This document shows positions 33,035-41,506 of a stretch of 64,000 nucleotides of DNA, piece after piece. Each line of letters opens with the position of its first letter. The stretch's first letter is position 1. The stretch spans positions 62,001-126,000 of the forward strand of contig NZ_RAPZ01000012.1 in assembly GCF_003610375.1 (NCBI RefSeq). Reading direction: 5' to 3'. The position numbers were made by a program, and so were the translations under genes. Under the pieces are notes generated by a model that was given only the letters and a program-made list of their open reading frames with translations, made no database searches and was not told the DNA's origin. This DNA is from Sphingomonas sp. PP-CC-1A-547. Its GTDB lineage: Bacteria; Pseudomonadota; Alphaproteobacteria; Sphingomonadales; Sphingomonadaceae.

Positions 33035-35323
33035 ATGACATTGACCAAATTACTGGCGGGCATCTCGCCGATCGCCCTGATGATCGGCGCCGCCGGCCCT
33101 GCCGCTGCAGAGCCCGCTCTCGCAGAAGCTGCGCCTGCTTCGGCGGCCGACAAGCCGACTGCCACCGCGCCTGCCGCCGATCCGGAGGGCCAGGACCAGG
33201 TCATCACCGTCACCGCGACGCGCACCGAAAAGGCGGTGGAGGACGTGCCCGCGACCGTGTCGGTGATCGACGCGAAGACGATCGAGGATCGCTTCATCTC
33301 CGACATCAAGGATCTGGTGCGCTACGAGCCCGGCGTCACCGTCCGCCGCGCGCCGTCGCGCTTCACCGCCGCCGGATCCTCGACCGGGCGCGACCGCGAC
33401 AGTGGGTTCAACATCCGCGGGCTCGAGGGCAACCGCGTGCTGATCACCGTCGACGGCGTCCGCGTCCCCGACGCGTTCAGCTTCGGCGCGCAATCGGTCG
33501 GTCGCGGCGATTACGTCGATCTCGACCTGCTCAAGTCGGTCGAGATTTTGCGCGGCCCCGCCTCCGCGCTCTACGGCAGCGACGGCGTCGCGGGCGCGGT
33601 CAGCTTCATTACCAAGGACCCACGCGATTTCCTGACCGATGGCAAGCTGGTCGGCGGCGGACTGCGCTCCAGCTATGATTCCTCGGACGACAGCTGGACC
33701 AACGGCTTCGTGGTCGCGGGCAAGACCGGCGATATCGAGGCGATGGTCGCCTATACCCGCCGCGACGGGCACGAAACCGAGACCAAGGGCAGCAACGACA
33801 CCGCAACCACCGATCGCACGACGGCAAACCCGCAGGACATCGAGTCCAACGCGCTGCTCGGCCGCCTCGTCTGGGCACCCAACGATGCCAGCCGGTTGCG
33901 CCTCACCTATGAGCATTTCTCGTCGGTGGTCGACACCGACGTGCTCAGCGCGATCGCCAAGCCCCCGCTCGCGGCGACATCGGTGATCGGGCTCACCGCG
34001 CACGACACGACCGAGCGCAACCGCGGCACGCTCGACTATCGCTACATCGGCGCCCCCCTGATCGGCGGCATCGTCAGCGGTATCCGCGCCGCCGGCTATT
34101 ACCAGAAGAGCCTCACGCTCCAGGCCGCGGCGGAGAACCGCAACACCGCTGCCGATCGCACGCGCATCAACCGCTTCGACAACGAAGTGTACGGCGGCAC
34201 GCTGCAGCTCGAAAGCCGCGCCGCGACCGGGCCGTTGACGCACCTGTTCGCCTATGGCGCCGACTACTCGCACACCCGCCAGACGGGTGTGCGAGACGGC
34301 ACCGTCGCGCCTGCGGGCGAAGTCTATCCGACCCGTGCCTTCCCGACGACCGACTACACGCTGGTCGGCGTGTTCGCGCAGGACGAGATTGCCATCGCCG
34401 ATGGGCTGCTCACGCTGTTCCCGTCGATCCGCTACGATCACTACAAGCTGAACCCACAGAACGATCCGCTGTTCACGACCTTCGTACCGCGCGAGCAGAG
34501 CGGATCGAAGGTTACGCCGCGGATCGGCGCCGTCGCCAAGCTGACCGAGGGTGTCCGGCTGTTCGCCAACTACGCACAAGGCTTCAAGCCGCCTGAGCCG
34601 AACCAGATCAACAACGGCTTTGCCAATCTCACGCAGAATTACCGCTCGGTCCCCAATCCCGACCTCAAGCCCGAGACGAGCAACAGCGTCGAGGGCGGCA
34701 TCCGGTTGAGCGGCACGGGCTGGTCGCTGAGTGGAACCGCGTTCAGCAGCCGCTTCCGCAACTTCATCGATCAGGTCCAGGTCAGCGGCGCCTTCACCGC
34801 GGCCGACCCGGCGGTGTACCAGTATATCAACCGCGGCCGCGTCAAGATCGAGGGACTGGAAGCCCGCGGCGAGGCGCGCCTGCCGATCGGGGTCGGCGTC
34901 CGCGGCGCGGCGTCCTACGCCAAGGGCACGATGCGGACGACCGGCGTCGCCGGCACGCAGCCGCTCGACAGCATCGAGCCCGTCAAGGTCGTCGCAGGCT
35001 TGTTCTACCAACCCGACGCCGGACCGTTCCGCGCCGAGGTCATCGCCACGCACTCCGCGGGCAAGAAGGTCGGCGATACCAACAACAGCTGCAACACCGC
35101 GGCCACCAGTTGCTTCACGCCGTCGGGGTTCTGGATCCTCGACGCCACCGCGTCGCTACGCGTGTTGGATCATGCGACGCTGCGCGCGGGGATCTTCAAC
35201 ATCACCGACAAGAAGTATTTCTGGTGGAGCGACGTCCGCGGACTGACCTCGACCTCGGTCGTCCGCGACGCCTATTCGCAACCCGGCCGCAACGCCGGGC
35301 TCTCCTTCTCGCTCAACCTGTGA
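33035..35323 (+). CDS. TonB-dependent receptor, hemoglobin/heme-transport type
   Basis: A 762-residue outer-membrane receptor with a signal peptide (AAGPAAAEP), a TonB-box-like ITVTATRTEKAVEDVPATVS, a plug with FNIRGLEGNRVLITVDGVR near residue 130 and EILRGPASALYGSDG near residue 175, and a long barrel. The sequence type is the TonB hemoglobin/transferrin/lactoferrin receptor family. An NPDLKPETS box is present near residue 540, but the FRAP-type box reads FKPPEP and I see no His between them, so heme binding is not proven. A GTG at 33020 is an alternative start. Fur control is suggested. Confidence 0.85.
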   Translation: MTLTKLLAGISPIALMIGAAGPAAAEPALAEAAPASAADKPTATAPAADPEGQDQVITVTATRTEKAVEDVPATVSVIDAKTIEDRFISDIKDLVRYEPGVTVRRAPSRFTAAGSSTGRDRDSGFNIRGLEGNRVLITVDGVRVPDAFSFGAQSVGRGDYVDLDLLKSVEILRGPASALYGSDGVAGAVSFITKDPRDFLTDGKLVGGGLRSSYDSSDDSWTNGFVVAGKTGDIEAMVAYTRRDGHETETKGSNDTATTDRTTANPQDIESNALLGRLVWAPNDASRLRLTYEHFSSVVDTDVLSAIAKPPLAATSVIGLTAHDTTERNRGTLDYRYIGAPLIGGIVSGIRAAGYYQKSLTLQAAAENRNTAADRTRINRFDNEVYGGTLQLESRAATGPLTHLFAYGADYSHTRQTGVRDGTVAPAGEVYPTRAFPTTDYTLVGVFAQDEIAIADGLLTLFPSIRYDHYKLNPQNDPLFTTFVPREQSGSKVTPRIGAVAKLTEGVRLFANYAQGFKPPEPNQINNGFANLTQNYRSVPNPDLKPETSNSVEGGIRLSGTGWSLSGTAFSSRFRNFIDQVQVSGAFTAADPAVYQYINRGRVKIEGLEARGEARLPIGVGVRGAASYAKGTMRTTGVAGTQPLDSIEPVKVVAGLFYQPDAGPFRAEVIATHSAGKKVGDTNNSCNTAATSCFTPSGFWILDATASLRVLDHATLRAGIFNITDKKYFWWSDVRGLTSTSVVRDAYSQPGRNAGLSFSLNL
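34267..34295. repeat. Perfect 12-bp hairpin inside the TonB receptor gene
   Basis: CTCGCACACCCG (34267-34278), loop CCAGA (34279-34283), then CGGGTGTGCGAG (34284-34295) is a perfect inverted repeat within the coding sequence. It encodes SHTRQTGVR, a loop region of the barrel. Confidence 0.7.
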
Positions 35324-35331
35324 GGCCTTTG

Positions 35332-36297
35332 ATGTTCCGCTCCCTTCTCCTCGCGACCGGGCTGACGCTGGCCACTCTCCCCGTCGCGCCGACGATCGCT
35401 TTCGCGCAAACGCAGGCCGTCTACGGCGACCAGGCGCGCGATCACGCGTCGATCATGGCGATGGCCGGCACCTTCAAAGTGACGTTCGACATGCGCGAGA
35501 CGACGCCGCTGGTCGCGGGCTACACGCCCTACCCGGCCAAGCTCAGCGGCGGGCACGAGGTCGTCCGCGCAATCGTTGACACGCCCGACCACGTCGTGCT
35601 CCAGCATCTGCTGGTCGTCACCGACGGCAACGCCAAGACGATGGTGATCAAGCACTGGCGACAGGACTGGACGTGGCAGCCGTCGACCGTGCTCGTCTAC
35701 ACCGCGGCAGGCCGCTGGACACTCAGGCCGCTTGCGGAAGCCGAACGACGCGGCGCGTGGTCGCAGACGGTGTGGCAGACCGACGATTCCCCGCGCTATG
35801 GCGGGATCGGTCGCTGGCGCTACGACGACGGCGCGACCCGCTGGACCAGTGACGAGACCCGCCGCCCGCTCGCGCGCCGCGACGCGACCCGGAACCCACC
35901 CTATGATCACTATATCGGCAGCAACCGTCACGTCCTGACCCCCGCCGGCTGGGTGCACGAGCAGGACAATGCCAAGATCGGCATGAAGGACGGCAAGCCC
36001 GCCACCTACGTCCACGAATACGTCATCAACACCTACACCCCAGCGACCGACTTCGCGGTGGTGGCGGCGGACGCGTATTGGGCGAAGACGAAGGACTATT
36101 GGGCTGCGGTCCGCACCCACTGGGACAGCGCAATCGCGAAGCGCTCGGGCGTGCATGTTGCAGAGGACGCCTCGAACGGATCGGCTACGGGTCACCAGTT
36201 GATGCTGCTCGCCGATGATATCGCCGCAGGCGACACCGCTCAGGAATCCGGAAAGGCGGAGGCCGAAGCATTGGTAAAGCGCGAGACCGGGACATAA
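35332..36297 (+). CDS. DUF6607 family protein, receptor partner
   Basis: A 321-residue exported protein (signal VAPTIAFAQTQ) that looks like DUF6607. The central HWRQDWTWQP near residue 105, VWQTDDSPRYGG and NPPYDHYIGSNRHVLTPAGW segments are conserved-looking and aromatic-rich. It is 8 bases downstream of the TonB receptor gene and so is in the same operon. Members accompany iron-type receptors in sphingomonads in my experience; the function is unknown and may be handling of the imported ligand in the periplasm. Confidence 0.75.
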   Translation: MFRSLLLATGLTLATLPVAPTIAFAQTQAVYGDQARDHASIMAMAGTFKVTFDMRETTPLVAGYTPYPAKLSGGHEVVRAIVDTPDHVVLQHLLVVTDGNAKTMVIKHWRQDWTWQPSTVLVYTAAGRWTLRPLAEAERRGAWSQTVWQTDDSPRYGGIGRWRYDDGATRWTSDETRRPLARRDATRNPPYDHYIGSNRHVLTPAGWVHEQDNAKIGMKDGKPATYVHEYVINTYTPATDFAVVAADAYWAKTKDYWAAVRTHWDSAIAKRSGVHVAEDASNGSATGHQLMLLADDIAAGDTAQESGKAEAEALVKRETGT

Positions 36298-36401
36298 TCC
36301 AGGCTTCCACGACACCGGAGCGTCTGCCAACGCCTACGACGCCCCTCAGGCGGCCATTCGCAGCCTGTATCCAGCGCTCCAACTTCGCACTCACCGATGA
36401 T

Positions 36402-36451
36402 ATATCGGCATGCCAACGTGACGGGCCGACCACGTTGGCACACCGACATAT
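36402..36451. terminator. Bidirectional terminator-like hairpin
   Basis: ATATCGGCATGCCAACGTG (36402-36420) and the right arm at 36431-36451, which starts CACGTTGGCA and ends in an ATAT stretch, form a 10-base perfect core with a 10-base loop and extended imperfect ends. It lies between convergent DUF6607 and GH130 genes and touches the GH130 stop codon. Confidence 0.65.
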
Positions 36452-37743
36452 CAGTCGGCTGTCATCACGGACAGCAGGTCATCCACGTCTCCCACGGCAA
36501 ACGCCGAATACTCGTCGCCGATCGCGTAGGGCAGCAAGATGCGGCGATCCCGGATCAGCGCACCGCAGCTATAGGTCACGTTCGGCACATAGCCCCCGCG
36601 TTGTTCCGCGCTGGGAAACAGCAACGGCGACGCCGTGCGGGCGAGCACCTTCGACGGATCGTCCTTGTCGAGCAGGCAGGCACCGATGCAATATCCCCGG
36701 ACCATGCCGACGCCGTGCGTGAACACCAGCCAGCCCTCGTCGATCTCGATCGGCGATCCGCAATTGCCCAGCTGCACGAACTCCCAGGGGTATTTCGGCG
36801 CCATGATCGGCGCTCCGGTCTCCCACGTGTAGAGATCATCCGATCGCAGCAGCCAGATATTCTCGCTGTCCTGGCGGCCCAGCATTACGAACTGGTTGTT
36901 GATCCGTCGCGGGAACAGCGCCATTCCCTTGTAGCCGGTCATGGCGCCGGCAAGCGCCCTCATCTCGACCCGGCGCAGGTCGACCCCGCGCAGGATTTCC
37001 TGACGCGCGTCCTTGCCGTCGAACGCGGTGTACGTGCCGATGACGCTGCGGACCCCGTCGTGATCGGTGAAGTTGACCAGCCGCAGATCCTCGATGCCCT
37101 GTCGCTGGCTCGGCAAGACCGGGAAGATGACGGTCTCGGACGCATCCCGGCTGTCTTCGCAGAGCAGGCGGACCCACCCGTTATCCTGCCGCTCGATGCG
37201 CGGCGGGACACCGTGTGCGCTGGCCGGATCGATCACCAGCCGATCGCCCGGTCCCCACTCGCCGGTGCGGAACGTGATCGACGAGATATGACCCTCGCCG
37301 ATGCCTCGCAGCGACATGACGAAGCGAACCGCGCCCGGCACGGACGGCTCTTCATCCGTCAGTGAAACGATGCTGGGGTTGAAGAGCGCGGCGGACTCGA
37401 ACGCGTATTCCTGGCTGAAATAGGCGCCGATGATCAGCCGTTCGTCCTCGTTGAAGTCGCCGTCCCCTATATCCTGCCGTACCTCATCGAAACGACGCAG
37501 CAGGACCTGCTCGGCGTTGCGATGGCGCTCGCGCATGGGGGTCAGCAGCAGGTCGCGCATCCTTTGGCGCATCGTATCGTCCAGCGCCTGGACGCGGTCC
37601 ACGACGACCTGGCTGCGTGGCGGGCGGTCCGCCTCGAACGCTTTCGGATAGCCGAAGTTGAACGGCCGGATCACGGTGCGCGACGGATCGGGCTTTAACT
37701 CGACGTCCAGCGTCGTGAAGACATCGGCAGCGTTCATCGGCAT
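36451..37743 (-). CDS. Glycoside hydrolase family 130 protein
   Basis: A 430-residue five-bladed beta-propeller protein of GH130, whose known members are phosphorylases or hydrolases of beta-mannosides. Supporting features are FNPSIVSLTDEEPSVPGAVR near residue 130, CEDSRDASETV, GYKGMALFPRRINNQFVML and SPIEIDEGWLVFTHGVGMVR with the usual Asp/Glu positions. I chose an internal ATG because GAAGGG at 37753-37758 is 9 bases before it; upstream ATGs at 37749 and 37764 are alternatives. There are no other sugar-utilisation genes near, so substrate is open. It is not clustered with a transporter. Confidence 0.85.
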   Translation of the reverse strand: MPMNAADVFTTLDVELKPDPSRTVIRPFNFGYPKAFEADRPPRSQVVVDRVQALDDTMRQRMRDLLLTPMRERHRNAEQVLLRRFDEVRQDIGDGDFNEDERLIIGAYFSQEYAFESAALFNPSIVSLTDEEPSVPGAVRFVMSLRGIGEGHISSITFRTGEWGPGDRLVIDPASAHGVPPRIERQDNGWVRLLCEDSRDASETVIFPVLPSQRQGIEDLRLVNFTDHDGVRSVIGTYTAFDGKDARQEILRGVDLRRVEMRALAGAMTGYKGMALFPRRINNQFVMLGRQDSENIWLLRSDDLYTWETGAPIMAPKYPWEFVQLGNCGSPIEIDEGWLVFTHGVGMVRGYCIGACLLDKDDPSKVLARTASPLLFPSAEQRGGYVPNVTYSCGALIRDRRILLPYAIGDEYSAFAVGDVDDLLSVMTAD

Positions 37744-37914
37744 CGGCATCGGCCCTTCAGTCATGCTCGCGAGAGGACGCTCGCGGGCATAGCTGAGGTA
37801 ACGATGCCGAGCCGCACCCGATCCCAGGCGGGCATGCATAAGCTGACCTTCGCCGCTTCCCGCTGATTCAAGACGCCTTCGGCACGCCGGCTGTCGACCC
37901 GCGAGCCAGTGCTA

Positions 37915-38715
37915 TCATCGCGCCTTTACGAACCGTAGCGTGAACCGGTCGCTCTCGCCGATCGCCGCATATTTGGCGTGATCGACGTCCTTCAATCGAT
38001 AGCTCGGCGGCAGCGTCCAGACGCCTTCCGGATGATCGTGGGTATCCTTGGGGTTGGCGTTGATCCGCGATTCTGCTGCAAGCGCGAAGCCGGCCTCCTG
38101 CGCCAGCCGAACGACCGTCGATCGCTTTATGTAGCCGCTCGTCTTCTCGCGCGCCGTGTCCATTTCCTCCGGCAGGCGATGATCGACGACGCCGAGCACA
38201 CCGCCCGGCTTGAGCGCCGTATAGAACGCCTTGAACACGCGGCCCGCGACGGCGGGGTCGTCCTGCATCAAGAGGTTGTGGACGTTGCGGAACGTCAGGA
38301 GCACATCCGCGCTTCCCGCCGGGATCGAGGACGCTCCGGTCTTGAAGTCGATCGTCGCGACCTGCGTCACGCCGTACTCCGCGGTCTTCGCGGCAAAGGC
38401 GCTGCGGGTGCGCTCAGCCTGCGTGATCGGCACCAGCGCGACATAGTGCCCCCGACCCTTCACCAGCGGCGCGAGGATCTCGGCATACCAGCCGCCCGCC
38501 GGCAGGAATTCGACGATCGTCTGCGTCGGCTTGACGCCGAAAAAGGCCAAAGTCTGCGCCGGGTGACGATAGCGATCGCGCGCACGGTTCGCCGGCGTCC
38601 GCGTCGGCGATGCGACCACGGCAGCGATGTCCTTCGAGGGGGCGACGGATTGTGCCCCCACCCCGGTAGCGCCAAACGCGACGATACAGGTCAAGGCGGC
38701 GAGCAGTCGGTTCAT
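37915..38715 (-). CDS. Exported methyltransferase-like protein
   Basis: A 266-residue protein whose body looks like a class I SAM methyltransferase: the VEFLPAGGWYAEILAPLVKG motif near residue 70, a later SADVLLTFRNVHNLL and LKPGGVLGVVDHRL. However, motif I is PAGGWY rather than GxGxG, and the N-terminus is a clear signal peptide (LLAALTCIVAFGATGVGAQS). SAM is not expected outside the cytoplasm, so this may be a related enzyme with another function, or a cytoplasmic protein with a cryptic leader. AGGGAG at 38725-38730 supports the start. Confidence 0.75.
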   Translation of the reverse strand: MNRLLAALTCIVAFGATGVGAQSVAPSKDIAAVVASPTRTPANRARDRYRHPAQTLAFFGVKPTQTIVEFLPAGGWYAEILAPLVKGRGHYVALVPITQAERTRSAFAAKTAEYGVTQVATIDFKTGASSIPAGSADVLLTFRNVHNLLMQDDPAVAGRVFKAFYTALKPGGVLGVVDHRLPEEMDTAREKTSGYIKRSTVVRLAQEAGFALAAESRINANPKDTHDHPEGVWTLPPSYRLKDVDHAKYAAIGESDRFTLRFVKAR

Positions 38716-39034
38716 AGCGTTACACTCCCTGAGCGATTCTTCCGCGACAATGCCCCGCACGAGCCGATCACACAATCTCAAGAGCCTTTGCCCGGGACAC
38801 CCTGCATCGCCCAACGCCTTTTGTAAGCGACATTTTTAATGGCAGATCCAAGCTGTGGTTATCACTTTAACGTCCCCCGTACTGGGCGGCCCGGATGGCT
38901 GGTGGGCATGCCAACTGCGGACATTCGATAAGCAGACGCAAACGTACCGCTCGTCCCACAGCCATGCGAAACCGACAGAAAACCGCCGCTAATCAAGCCC
39001 GGAGGCCGGGAGCGAACGGGAAAAACAAGGGTGG
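38716..39034. other. Intergenic region next to tRNA-Ser
   Basis: No protein gene seen. This is the region between the exported methyltransferase-like gene and the 3' end of the tRNA gene. It contains a moderately AT-rich stretch near 38820-38875 that could hold the promoter of the methyltransferase-like gene. I found no integrase or direct repeat of the tRNA end. Confidence 0.4.
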
Positions 39035-39125
39035 TGGCGGAGCGGGTGGGATTCGAACCCACGATACGCTTTTGACGTATACTCACTTTCCAGGCGAGCG
39101 CCTTCGACCACTCGGCCACCGCTCC
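39035..39125 (-). tRNA. tRNA-Ser (GGA anticodon)
   Basis: A 91-base tRNA with encoded CCA. The acceptor arms GGAGCGG and CCGCTCC pair, the D-arm is GCCGAGTGG, the anticodon loop is CTGGAAAG with anticodon GGA (reads UCC/UCU), the long variable arm characteristic of serine tRNAs is GAGTATACGTCAAAAGCGTA, and the T arm is GTGGGTTCGAATCCCAC. The 5' end is at 39125. Confidence 0.95.
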
Positions 39126-39213
39126 GCATTGCTCTGGAAGCGGGTCTGCTAGTGCGGGTTTCGCGCGCGCGCAAGCGATTGCGTGCGGGGACGGCCTCGG
39201 GCAGTCTGCGGGG

Positions 39214-40071
39214 ATGTTGAATCTTCTTCTCGCTGCCATGCTTGCGCAGGCCGTTCCGGCCGCCGCGACGCTCCCGTCCGATCCGGTTGCGGCGGACTGG
39301 GTTGCGGTGCCGGACGACGAACTGGTGGTGTTCACGCTGGCCAATGGGCACCGGTTCACGGTGCGGCTCGCGCCTCGCTATGCGCCGGTGCACGTCGCGA
39401 ACATACGCAAGTTGGCGCGGGCGCATTGGTGGGATGCGGGGACGAGCGTGTACCGGGTGCAGGACAATTACGTCGCGCAATGGGGTGATGCGACGGAGAA
39501 GAAGGCGCTGGTCGGGGGTGTGGTCGCGAATCCACCGGCGGAATATTCGCATGCCGGGTCGACGACGGTGGCGCGGCTTTCGCAGCGCGATCCTTATGCG
39601 GAATGGGCGGGGTATAGTCGCGACGGGTGGCCGCTCGCGGGCAATGGCGCGACCGAGTGGGTGCCGCATTGCTATGGCATGGTCGGCGTCGCGCGCGATC
39701 TGGCGCCGAGCACGGGGAGCGGCGCCGAGCTTTATGCCGTCATCGGGCATTCGCCGCGTGCGCTGGATCGGAACATCGCGGTGGTCGGACGGGTGATCGA
39801 CGGCGTCGAGTGGCTGTCGTCCCTGCCGCGCGGGACGGGGGATTTGGGGTTCTACAAGACCGAGGGGGAGCGTAGCCCGATCGTGTCCGCACGCCTCGCA
39901 AGCGAACTGCCCGCCGCTGAGCGACCGCATTTCGAATATCGCGCGGCGGACAATCCGCGGTTCGCGGCGTGGATCGCCTCGCGGGAGAACCGGGCGGGGC
40001 CGTTCTTTACCGTGCCTGCCGGGGGTGCCGACATCTGTGCCGCGCTGCCCCCGGTGCGTAAAGCGCCTTAG
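39214..40071 (+). CDS. Cyclophilin-type peptidylprolyl isomerase, exported
   Basis: A 285-residue protein with a short signal peptide (LLLAAMLAQAVPAAAT) and a cyclophilin-like domain (ELVVFTLANGHRFTVRLAP, then YAPVHVANIRKLARAHWWDA, then VYRVQDNYVAQWGD). The cyclophilin hallmark residues are only partly conserved, as is usual for alphaproteobacterial periplasmic PPIases. It would help protein folding in the periplasm. Its stop codon overlaps that of the convergent pirin gene. Confidence 0.85.
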   Translation: MLNLLLAAMLAQAVPAAATLPSDPVAADWVAVPDDELVVFTLANGHRFTVRLAPRYAPVHVANIRKLARAHWWDAGTSVYRVQDNYVAQWGDATEKKALVGGVVANPPAEYSHAGSTTVARLSQRDPYAEWAGYSRDGWPLAGNGATEWVPHCYGMVGVARDLAPSTGSGAELYAVIGHSPRALDRNIAVVGRVIDGVEWLSSLPRGTGDLGFYKTEGERSPIVSARLASELPAAERPHFEYRAADNPRFAAWIASRENRAGPFFTVPAGGADICAALPPVRKAP

Positions 40072-40922
40072 CGGATGACGGGCGGCTTGCCGAACAGGCC
40101 GGCATTATAGTCCTCGATCGCGCGGACGATCTCTTCGCGGGTGTTCATGACGAAGGGGCCGTGGGAGACGACGGGTTCACCGATCGGGTCGGCGTGGCCG
40201 TAGAGGATCGTGGCGGGGGCTTCGGTCGTGACGGTGATGGTGTCGCCCTCGTTGCCAAACGTGGCGAGGTGGTGCGGCTTGATCTGCGTGCCGTTGGCCG
40301 TGGGGGCGCCGGCGACGACGTAGAAGAAGACCGCGCGGCCGGTTGGGGCTGGCAGGTCGAGCTTGGCGCCGGCTTCGAGTTCGATCGTCATCATCGCGAC
40401 GTCGGTCAGGGATTCGATCGGGCCGCGCTGGTCTCCGAAGCTGCCGGAGATCAGGTTCACGGTGCCACCCTCGACCAGGATCGCGGGAATGTCCTCGCGC
40501 TGGAGGCCGGTATAGGCGGGCTTGGTCATCTTGAGCCGGCCGGGGAGATTGACCCAGAGTTGCAGGATCTCGAGCGGGCCGCCGTCGCGCTTGAACGATG
40601 CTGGTGAGATTTCCGCGTGGATCAGGCCCGAGCCGGCCGTCATCCACTGGACGCCGCCGGCGCGGATGACGCTCTCGTGGCCACCGCTGTCGAGATGCGC
40701 CATCTCGCCCTCGATGATGAAGCTGACCGTCTCGAACCCGCGGTGCGGGTGCGGGCCGAACGGGAGGCCGCTGTTGCCGGGGCGGTAGGTCTGCGGGCCG
40801 TGATGGTTGAGGAACAGGAACGGATCGACCTGTGTCAGGCCGGGGGCGGGTAGCGGGCGTCGTGTCACCAGGTCGGCGATATCGTCGCGCTGGGCGGGAT
40901 ACTGGTTGAGGACGTGGCGCAT
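40068..40922 (-). CDS. Pirin family protein
   Basis: A 284-residue bicupin pirin. The N-terminal cupin has the metal-binding set GPHPHRGFETVSFIIEGEMA with HxH and a Glu, and MTAGSGLIHAEISP; the C-terminal cupin is present (LPAPTGRAVFFYVV, then ILYGHADPIGEPVVSHGPFV). Pirins are iron-dependent, some with quercetinase activity. It precedes the FMN-reductase gene by one base in the opposite order on the same strand: the reductase ends at 40924 and pirin begins at 40922, so the reductase-pirin unit is probably cotranscribed. Confidence 0.93.
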   Translation of the reverse strand: MRHVLNQYPAQRDDIADLVTRRPLPAPGLTQVDPFLFLNHHGPQTYRPGNSGLPFGPHPHRGFETVSFIIEGEMAHLDSGGHESVIRAGGVQWMTAGSGLIHAEISPASFKRDGGPLEILQLWVNLPGRLKMTKPAYTGLQREDIPAILVEGGTVNLISGSFGDQRGPIESLTDVAMMTIELEAGAKLDLPAPTGRAVFFYVVAGAPTANGTQIKPHHLATFGNEGDTITVTTEAPATILYGHADPIGEPVVSHGPFVMNTREEIVRAIEDYNAGLFGKPPVIR

Positions 40923-40923
40923 G

Positions 40924-41496
40924 TCAGGATGCCTCGCGGTCGGCGGTGGTGGGCCGCGCGATGTCGGCGAGCAGGTCGTCGATGCCCCCGACGAGGAAGT
41001 CGAGCGTGCGCTGGTCGGTCAGGCGACCATCGGCGATCTTCTCGTGGACCGCGCCGACGACGGCTTGTGGGCGCAACACGGTGCGCGCGCCGATCGAGGC
41101 CAGCGTCTCGTTCAGTTGCGCGTGCGCACGCGCGCCGCCGACGGCGCCGGGTGACGAGGTGAGCGTGAAGACCGGCTTGCCCGTGAGCGTCGCCTTGCCG
41201 TGCGGGCGCGAGGCCCAGTCGAGCGCGTTCTTCAGGACGCCGGAGATGCCGTGGTTATATTCGGGGGTGGCGATGACGATCCCGTCGGCCGCGCCGATTG
41301 CCGCGCGCAGGGCTGCGACGGCGGCGGGGGGCGTGTCGGTGTCGGCGTCCTGATCGTAGAGCGGGACGTCGTTCAGCGCGAAGACCGTCAGCGCGGCCTT
41401 GTCGGCGATAGCGTCGCCTAGCGTGGTCAGGATCGCCGTATTGTACGAGCCGCGGCGCAGGCTGCCGGAGATTGCCAGCAAAACGGGGAGGGCCAT
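40924..41496 (-). CDS. NAD(P)H-dependent FMN reductase
   Basis: A 190-residue flavodoxin-fold reductase of the NADPH:FMN reductase/chromate-reductase (ArsH/YieF-like) family. The FMN-binding loop is SGSLRRGSYNTAIL near residue 10 and the second loop is TPEYNHGISGVLKNALDW near residue 80. I chose the ATG with an AAAGGAA site at 41502-41508. It ends right before pirin and follows the LigB-type dioxygenase gene, which ends at 41507, so dioxygenase, reductase and pirin form a quinone/aromatic-redox operon; this functional link is inference. Confidence 0.9.
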   Translation of the reverse strand: MALPVLLAISGSLRRGSYNTAILTTLGDAIADKAALTVFALNDVPLYDQDADTDTPPAAVAALRAAIGAADGIVIATPEYNHGISGVLKNALDWASRPHGKATLTGKPVFTLTSSPGAVGGARAHAQLNETLASIGARTVLRPQAVVGAVHEKIADGRLTDQRTLDFLVGGIDDLLADIARPTTADREAS

Positions 41497-41506
41497 GGAA
41501 ATTCCT

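Noticed and set aside
33050..35053. 667-codon minus-strand frame across the heme-type receptor
   Set aside because: It is Arg/Asp/Ala-rich with no motif, mirror of a clear receptor gene.
39035..39125. Integration site at tRNA-Ser
   Set aside because: tRNA-Ser genes are common targets, but no integrase, direct repeat of the 3' end or composition shift is visible on either side.
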